In this document: in pieces, positions 58,754-64,000 of the stretch | Numbering within the stretch: position 1 is the first letter of the stretch | Layout of the letters: each line of letters opens with the position of its first letter | From: an uncultured Clostridia bacterium | GTDB taxonomy: Bacteria > Bacillota > Clostridia > UBA1381 | Length of the DNA stretch: 64,000 nt | Reading direction: 5' to 3' | NCBI GenBank assembly: GCA_934462715.1 | Contig: CAKSIJ010000012.1 | Coordinates: 1-64,000, forward strand | The notes under the pieces: model-generated | The model's input: only the letters and a program-made list of their open reading frames with translations | Databases searched by the model: none | What the model was told of the DNA's origin: nothing | Made by a program: the position numbers and the translations under genes

Positions 58754-60121
58754 GTGTTTAATTCGTATGAAATACTTGAAACTATCAATATGATAGATAA
58801 AGAGAATCTTGATATAAGAACGATAACGATGGGAATAAGCCTCAAAAGCTGCGTAGACCCGGATATAGACAGAGCGTGCGAGAAGGTTTATAACAAAATC
58901 ACCTCATATGCAAAAAATCTTGTGCAGGTCGGGGAGGATATTGAGAGCCAGTACGGTATCCCTATTATAAACAAAAGAATTTCGGTAACTCCCGTTTCGT
59001 GTCTGGTCGAAGCACTTGATGAGCCGAGCGTTGAAAAATGCGTAAAAATTGCAAAAACTCTCGATAAAGCCGCACATGCCGTAGGGGTTAACTTTATAGG
59101 CGGATATTCCGCATTGGTACATAAAGGAATAACTCCCGGAGAAAAACTGTTGATAGAATCTATTCCAGAAGCGTTGGCTTCGACAGAAATTGTCTGTTCG
59201 AGCGTTAATGTCGGAACAACAAAAGCCGGTATTAACATGGACGCTGTTGCGGAAATGGGAAAGGTAATAAAAAAGGCTGCACATCTTACAGAGTCGACCG
59301 GCGGATTTGCCTGTGCAAAGCTTGTTGTTTTCTGCAATGCGGTTGAGGATAATCCGTTTATGGCAGGCGCATTTCTGGGCGACGGAGAGGCAGACTGCGT
59401 AATAAATGTCGGAGTAAGCGGCCCTGGAGTTGTAAAGTGTGCGCTTGAAAAGGTTAAGGGAGAGCCTTTCGGGGTTGTTGCCGAAACTATTAAGAAAACT
59501 GCATTTAAGATTACAAGAATGGGACAGCTTGTTGCTCAGGAGGCTTCTAAAAGATTAAATGTTCCTTTCGGAATAGTGGATTTGTCATTAGCTCCTACGC
59601 CTGCGGTAGGCGACAGTGTTGCGTATATACTTGAAGAAATGGGACTTGAGCAGTGCGGAACTCACGGAACAACGGCGGCGCTTGCGCTTCTTAACGACGC
59701 AGTGAAAAAGGGCGGAGTTATGGCAAGCTCATATGTCGGCGGACTTTCGGGAGCGTTTATCCCGGTAAGCGAGGACGCCGGAATGATTGCGGCGGCAAAA
59801 GAGGGTACTCTGACTCTTGAAAAGCTTGAAGCTATGACTTGCGTATGCTCGGTGGGACTTGACATGATAGTAATTCCCGGAGATACGACAGCCGAAACGA
59901 TTTCGGCGATAATTGCCGACGAAGCGGCTATCGGTATGGTTAACACCAAAACCACGGCTGTCAGAGTAATTCCCGCACCGGGCAAAAAGGTTGGCGATAC
60001 CGTAGAGTTCGGCGGACTGCTCGGAAGCGGTCCGGTCATGAGTGTTAACAACAAGAGCAGTGAGCTGTTCATAAAGAGGGGCGGAAGAATACCTGCTCCG
60101 CTTCAGGCTCTTAAAAACTGA
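58754..60121 (+). CDS. UPF0210/DUF711 protein
   Basis: The 455-residue protein belongs to the widespread DUF711/UPF0210 family related to glycyl-radical-enzyme folds but without a radical site. It starts with GTG after GAGGTGAGGG. Family blocks are IRTITMGISLKSCVD, NKRISVTPVSC, FIGGYSALVHKG, SSVNVGTTKAGINMDAV, FGIVDLSLAPTP and GVMASSYVGGLSGAFIPVSEDAGM. No activity is established. It is co-transcribed with the ACT protein. Confidence 0.9.
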   Translation: MFNSYEILETINMIDKENLDIRTITMGISLKSCVDPDIDRACEKVYNKITSYAKNLVQVGEDIESQYGIPIINKRISVTPVSCLVEALDEPSVEKCVKIAKTLDKAAHAVGVNFIGGYSALVHKGITPGEKLLIESIPEALASTEIVCSSVNVGTTKAGINMDAVAEMGKVIKKAAHLTESTGGFACAKLVVFCNAVEDNPFMAGAFLGDGEADCVINVGVSGPGVVKCALEKVKGEPFGVVAETIKKTAFKITRMGQLVAQEASKRLNVPFGIVDLSLAPTPAVGDSVAYILEEMGLEQCGTHGTTAALALLNDAVKKGGVMASSYVGGLSGAFIPVSEDAGMIAAAKEGTLTLEKLEAMTCVCSVGLDMIVIPGDTTAETISAIIADEAAIGMVNTKTTAVRVIPAPGKKVGDTVEFGGLLGSGPVMSVNNKSSELFIKRGGRIPAPLQALKN

Positions 60122-60236
60122 TATTAGGCTGTTTGATGGCATATGCAGCAACAGCTTTAATATAAAACTGACCGATAATTGTAAAACTTGCATTTTACAG
60201 TCATACGGTTGCAATATCAACAGCGAGGTGTTATTT

Positions 60237-60548
60237 ATGGATGAATTGATCAAAAAAATTATCGAGATTGAAAACAAGGCGCAGTCGGTAATAAAGGAAG
60301 CACGTGACGATCAGGATAAGCTTGATGAAAACATTGCAAAGACAATTGCCGAGATAAAATCCGATGTGTTGTCTAAGGCGGAGAAAAAATGCAAAGAGAT
60401 TCAGCTTATTGAGGATTCCGATGCGGATAATAAAATTGCCGAAATTCTGAAAGAAAAGGACGCGTCTATGGCACAGCTGAACAGTATTTACGAGCAGAAA
60501 TGCGATGAATGGGTAAATGATATTACAGCCGGAATAATAAATGCGTAG
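60237..60548 (+). CDS. V-type ATP synthase stalk subunit (G/H)
   Basis: This 103-residue, entirely helical and highly charged protein matches the peripheral-stalk subunit AhaH/NtpF-like. Heptad-like patterns run through residues ~3-95 (KKIIEIENKAQSVIKEARDD, AEIKSDVLSKAEKKCKEI). It should form a coiled coil with subunit E. ATG 60237 follows GCGAGG. It is the first gene of the V-ATPase operon; a hairpin TGTAAAA/TTTTACA (60179-60198) lies upstream. Confidence 0.75.
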   Translation: MDELIKKIIEIENKAQSVIKEARDDQDKLDENIAKTIAEIKSDVLSKAEKKCKEIQLIEDSDADNKIAEILKEKDASMAQLNSIYEQKCDEWVNDITAGIINA

Positions 60549-60580
60549 ATCAGCCTCCGGACGGAAAGGAATGTTTAAAT

Positions 60581-61615
60581 ATGGCAAGCAATTCAGCCGT
60601 TGCCGCTAAGGTAAAAGCCATGTACGGCAAATGCCTTACCGGTGAGGATTTCGATAATTTGCTTTCAAACCGGACAACCGGGGGAATATGCAGCTATTTA
60701 AAGTCGCAGACCTCTTATTCCGATGTCCTTGCGGACGTGCAGGAAAACGATATACACAGAGGAATCCTCGAAATGAAGATCATGAATAAGCTTGAAAGCG
60801 AATATAACAGAATATATAAGTTTGTTGACGAGCGTCAGCAGGTTATTCTTGATTACTGGTTTATGCGGCGTGAGGTAAATTATCTGAAGCATAATATAAG
60901 AAATTTGTTTAATAAAGAATCGAAGCTTTCGCATATGCCCGATCCCGAAGAGTTTTCGGATTTTTTCAGAAATCATACCTCGATAGATACCGAGCTGTGC
61001 AGAAATGCCGAGAGCCTGGAGGACTTTATTGCTGCGGTAAAAAATACGATATACGAGCCGTTTTTAAAACGTACTCTTGCGGTAAATTCCGATTATTTTT
61101 CCATAGCAATGGGGCTTGACGCACTATACTACGATACCTACTGGAAAGAAACAAAAAAGCTTTCCGGCCGCGAACAGTCGGCGCTGCAAAAGCTGCTCGG
61201 CTCGGAGATAGATATGCTCAACATTATATGGATTTACAGGGGTAAAAAATACTTTAAATTTCCTGATGAAATAATATACACATATCTGCTTCCGCCAACA
61301 TATCATCTGACCGAAGGTGCGATAAAAAGCATGGTTGGCGCGAAATCAGTTGAGGAAATGGTGACTGCGGCAAGTTCGACAAAGTATAAAAGAATGTTCA
61401 GAAAGCTGGAGGACGGCTTTTTGATAGATGAAAACTACAGACGCGATTTGTATAAAACAGCGAAAAGCGTTTTCAGAACAAGCAACGATACCATTGCGGG
61501 ACTGGTTGCATATCTAGATTTGAAGGAAATAGAAATTTTGAATATAGTAAGAGCCATTGAGGGTATCAGATACGGACTTAACAGCGAAGCTATAAGAAAA
61601 CACATAAGAATCTGA
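60581..61615 (+). CDS. ntpC: V-type ATP synthase subunit C
   Basis: Subunit C (d-like) caps the rotor ring and couples it to the central stalk. The 344-residue helical protein has the internal pseudo-repeats of the family, with SNRTTGGICSYLKSQTSYSDVL at the N-terminus and NIIWIYRGKKYFKFPDEIIYTYLLP and NIVRAIEGIRYGL toward the end. The ribosome-binding site GGAAAGGAATG fits the genome pattern. It is 32 bases downstream of the stalk gene. Confidence 0.9.
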   Translation: MASNSAVAAKVKAMYGKCLTGEDFDNLLSNRTTGGICSYLKSQTSYSDVLADVQENDIHRGILEMKIMNKLESEYNRIYKFVDERQQVILDYWFMRREVNYLKHNIRNLFNKESKLSHMPDPEEFSDFFRNHTSIDTELCRNAESLEDFIAAVKNTIYEPFLKRTLAVNSDYFSIAMGLDALYYDTYWKETKKLSGREQSALQKLLGSEIDMLNIIWIYRGKKYFKFPDEIIYTYLLPPTYHLTEGAIKSMVGAKSVEEMVTAASSTKYKRMFRKLEDGFLIDENYRRDLYKTAKSVFRTSNDTIAGLVAYLDLKEIEILNIVRAIEGIRYGLNSEAIRKHIRI

Positions 61616-61687
61616 CATAACGTAAAAAGCATTAATTTCAATAAGATTTGCGGCTTACACCGCAAAAATAGAAGTGGAGGGACAAAA

Positions 61688-63574
61688 GTGGCTATAACCG
61701 GATTGGTTGCAGTGACGATTGCAGGTAAAATCAATGATTTTGAGAGAATAGTCAACAAGCATATTTATAACAGCGATATACACCTTGAAAATGTTATGAA
61801 AGTGCTTGGGGATAAGGAAAAGCTTGAGCCGTTTGCCGATAGCGTGCAGTACGAGTCGGTGGTGAGAAATGCAGAAAACGTTTTGAAGCTTGCAGGGCTT
61901 CCGACTGAGGTTGACGGCGTGGGTGAGAGCGGTCAGACTCTCAGCGAAATGAATAAATTCATTGACGATCTGAATAAATCGGTTGATGTTTATAACGACA
62001 AAAAGAAACAGCTGACGGCAGAGCTTGCGGAGCTTGAAAAAACAGTTGCAAATATTGAAAATATCAAAAATGTCAACTGTGATTTGGGCGAGCTTTCAAG
62101 GTTTGAGTTTATAAGCTGGAGGTACGGACATATACCGCGAAGAGGTTATAAAATGCTCAACACATATCTTTCGGATATGCAGATTGTTTTTGTTAAAACC
62201 TATGAGGACGATACAAGCGTCTGGGGATTTTATTTCAGCCCGACCTCGATGATAGGCAAGGTAGATGAGATTTTTGATTCGCTGTATTTTGAGCGTATAG
62301 ATATTCCGACCGATTTGTCCGGCACGCCGACTGAGGTTGCGGCGGAGCTGAAAAAGAAAATTCAGCGCAAAAAAGATGAAATTCAAAATACGGCAGTCAA
62401 TACACGGATTATGATAAAGGATTCGGAGGATGAGCTTTTATCGGTATATTCTACGGCGATAAGACGTCAGCGCATGACGAATGTCAGGGCAATGGCGGCG
62501 CACTCAAAGGATTTCTTCTATCTGGTAGGCTGGATGGACAGAAAGGACGCCAAAAAGCTTGAAAAGGAATTGGGTAAGGACGAAGGCGTAATTCTGTTCT
62601 ATACAGAAACACCTGAAAATCTAAAAGGAATAATTTCACCGCCGACAAAGCTTAAAAACAACCCTGTATTCAGACCGTTTGAAACGTTTGTAAAGATGTA
62701 CGGCTACCCCGGGTATAATGAAATAGACCCGACTCCGCTGCTTGCATTTACCTACATTCTGTTCTTTGGAATGATGTTCGGCGATCTGGGGCAAAGCGCC
62801 GTGTTTGCAATTCTGGGATATATAGTCTATAAAAAAACAAAATGGGCGCTTGCGAATATTATAAGCATAGTCGGAGTTTCGGGTATGGTATTCGGTGTGC
62901 TTTATGGCTCGGTTTTCGGTAAAGAAGATATTATTCACGGAATCTTGCCGCCGATGTCGAACATATCGACTCTGCTTGTCGGAACAATGTCTATGGGTGC
63001 GGTTATTATCGTTATCGGTATGATTTTGAATGTTATAAACGCTTACAAACAGCATAATATTGCGGAAATGCTCTTTTCACATAACGGCATTGCCGGAATT
63101 GTGTTCTATACAAGCGTGATTGTATTTGCGCTTTCTATGGTGACATCATTTGTGAACGTTCCGAAAGCACCGCTTGTAATACTTATGATAGCGTCGCTGT
63201 TGCTTATTTACTTCAAGGAACAGCTTGAAGCGCTCATGGAGCATAAAAAGATTCCCGGCGGAGCAATGGCATATGTGCAGCAGTTCTTTGAGCTTTTCGA
63301 GGTTTTGCTGAGCTACTTCTCAAATACAATTTCATTTTTGAGAATAGGCGCATTCGCTATAGTCCATGTCGGTATGATGATGGCGGTTGAAGTCCTTGCA
63401 AAGGGCGGAGTTGTTCAGACCGTTATCGTTTCGGTTCTCGGCAACATACTCGTTATGGTGCTTGAAGGTCTTGTAGTCGGTATACAGGTTTTGAGATTGG
63501 AGTACTACGAAATGTTCTCAAGATATTTCACAGGAAATGGCAGACCTTTTATATCGCTTAAGGATAAAAAATAA
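61688..63574 (+). CDS. ntpI: V-type ATP synthase subunit I
   Basis: Subunit I (a-subunit) provides the ion half-channels next to the rotor. Residues 1-~330 form the cytoplasmic arm with coiled-coil segments (KKKQLTAELAELEKTVANIENIK). The C-terminal ~280 residues hold seven to eight membrane helices; blocks include TPLLAFTYILFFGMMFGDLGQ, FRPFETFVKMYGYPGYNEIDP, SYFSNTISFLRIGAFAIVHVGM and LEGLVVGIQVLRLEYYEMFSRYF, with the essential Arg region. The start is GTG after GGAGGGACAAAA. Confidence 0.95.
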   Translation: MAITGLVAVTIAGKINDFERIVNKHIYNSDIHLENVMKVLGDKEKLEPFADSVQYESVVRNAENVLKLAGLPTEVDGVGESGQTLSEMNKFIDDLNKSVDVYNDKKKQLTAELAELEKTVANIENIKNVNCDLGELSRFEFISWRYGHIPRRGYKMLNTYLSDMQIVFVKTYEDDTSVWGFYFSPTSMIGKVDEIFDSLYFERIDIPTDLSGTPTEVAAELKKKIQRKKDEIQNTAVNTRIMIKDSEDELLSVYSTAIRRQRMTNVRAMAAHSKDFFYLVGWMDRKDAKKLEKELGKDEGVILFYTETPENLKGIISPPTKLKNNPVFRPFETFVKMYGYPGYNEIDPTPLLAFTYILFFGMMFGDLGQSAVFAILGYIVYKKTKWALANIISIVGVSGMVFGVLYGSVFGKEDIIHGILPPMSNISTLLVGTMSMGAVIIVIGMILNVINAYKQHNIAEMLFSHNGIAGIVFYTSVIVFALSMVTSFVNVPKAPLVILMIASLLLIYFKEQLEALMEHKKIPGGAMAYVQQFFELFEVLLSYFSNTISFLRIGAFAIVHVGMMMAVEVLAKGGVVQTVIVSVLGNILVMVLEGLVVGIQVLRLEYYEMFSRYFTGNGRPFISLKDKK

Positions 63575-63627
63575 TTATAAACATTTTGCAGTGAAACACT
63601 GCTGACATAAGAAAGGAAATGATTAAA

Positions 63628-64000
63628 ATGTTATTAAACGTATTGTTTGTTCTCGTAATTTCTTCAGTTCTTGCTCCGCTTGCTTATTATAAGTTCTCCG
63701 GCGGTAAAAATGGTAAAACCTGTATGATGCTCAACATCATCACATTTTTCGGACTTCTTCTCACCGGCAGCGTTTACTGTCTTGGCTGTGCCGTTCCGGC
63801 ATTCGCCGCACCTCTTGAAGCGGGTCTTTCGGTAGGTGAGGGCTTAAAGTTTATCGGTGCCGCTCTCTCAACCGGTCTTTCCGGTATAGGCGGCGGTCTT
63901 GCCGTTGCACAGGCTGCTTCTGCTGCTATTGGCGCTATGAGCGAAAATGAAAGCATCATGGGTAAAACCCTTATCTTTGTTGCTCTTGCCGAAGGTATCG
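63628..64000 (+). CDS. ntpK: V-type ATP synthase subunit K (rotor ring), partial
   Basis: The gene is cut by the window end after 124 codons. Residues 1-~60 contain two hydrophobic segments with an AFAA signal-peptidase-like site, then the proteolipid proper: a Gly-rich helix (GAALSTGLSGIGGGLAVAQAASAAIGAMSE) and the start of the ion-binding helix with the conserved Glu in FVALAEGI. The N-terminal extension resembles that of other clostridial K subunits. The ribosome-binding site is GAAAGGAAATG. Confidence 0.9.
   Translation, partial: MLLNVLFVLVISSVLAPLAYYKFSGGKNGKTCMMLNIITFFGLLLTGSVYCLGCAVPAFAAPLEAGLSVGEGLKFIGAALSTGLSGIGGGLAVAQAASAAIGAMSENESIMGKTLIFVALAEGI

Overview
The window reads as low-GC chromosomal DNA of an anaerobic, endospore-forming clostridium, most likely an uncultured gut lineage near Oscillospirales or Monoglobales. 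That placement is an inference from gene content: a spoIIGA-sigE pair, an Rnf complex, an anaerobic ribonucleotide reductase with its activase, GTP-type PEP carboxykinase, a V-type ATP synthase, a FeoA/FeoA/FeoB cluster and an alr-mazE-mazF block. Shine-Dalgarno sites are strong, TTGACA-17-TATAAT promoters are common, and gene density is high on both strands. I saw no tRNA, rRNA, CRISPR array or intact transposase.

Layout. 1-1.6 kb: two truncated genes of a decayed mobile element. 1.7-9.9 kb: S-layer-homology protein, gatB, a radical SAM/DUF2344 pair with a DUF4430 membrane protein, and PEP carboxykinase. 9.9-14.1 kb (minus): exonuclease, tsf, an L,D-transpeptidase lying between tsf and rpsB, rpsB. 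14.3-19.3 kb: small Clostridia-type proteins, a G5/3D cell-wall protein with a structured leader, ogt, an HD protein, asnA. 19.5-24.6 kb: rnfCDGEAB. 24.8-35.7 kb: ftsH, GT2 glycosyltransferase, phosphoribosyltransferase, SGNH hydrolase, SNF2/SWIM helicase, pcrA. 35.8-40.5 kb (minus): sigE, spoIIGA, nrdG, nrdD. 41.0-46.5 kb (minus): mazF, mazE-like, alr, nnrDE, acpS, a membrane protein, rdgB and a DtxR-type regulator. 46.8-50.6 kb: feo operon under DtxR-type operators. 50.7-53.1 kb: FAD oxidoreductase divergent from a PocR-AraC regulator. 53.2-58.0 kb: ACT protein, hom, thrB, lysC, rlmB. 58.5-60.1 kb: ACT protein and DUF711 protein. 60.2 kb to the end: V-ATPase subunits H/G, C, I and the start of K.

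The most unusual content is between and in front of genes. A roughly 105-nt structured element lies inside two operons, directly before rnfB and before the second feoA. Its two copies differ in sequence but keep their pairing, and each ends in the same hairpin plus ribosome-binding module. A second palindromic family occurs at 57.1 and 28.1 kb, with partial copies at 2.6 and 36.5 kb. Many genes have a short GC hairpin immediately before a GGAAYGGAG-type ribosome-binding site. The feo promoter carries three inverted-repeat operators, the last of which doubles as an mRNA hairpin at the ribosome-binding site. The spoIIGA promoter has a 21-base spacer and an overlapping Spo0A-like box.

As a system, the genes describe a fermentative anaerobe that couples ferredoxin oxidation to ion pumping (Rnf), exchanges ions against ATP through the V-type synthase, takes up ferrous iron under DtxR-type control, makes the aspartate-family amino acids threonine and asparagine, and can sporulate.
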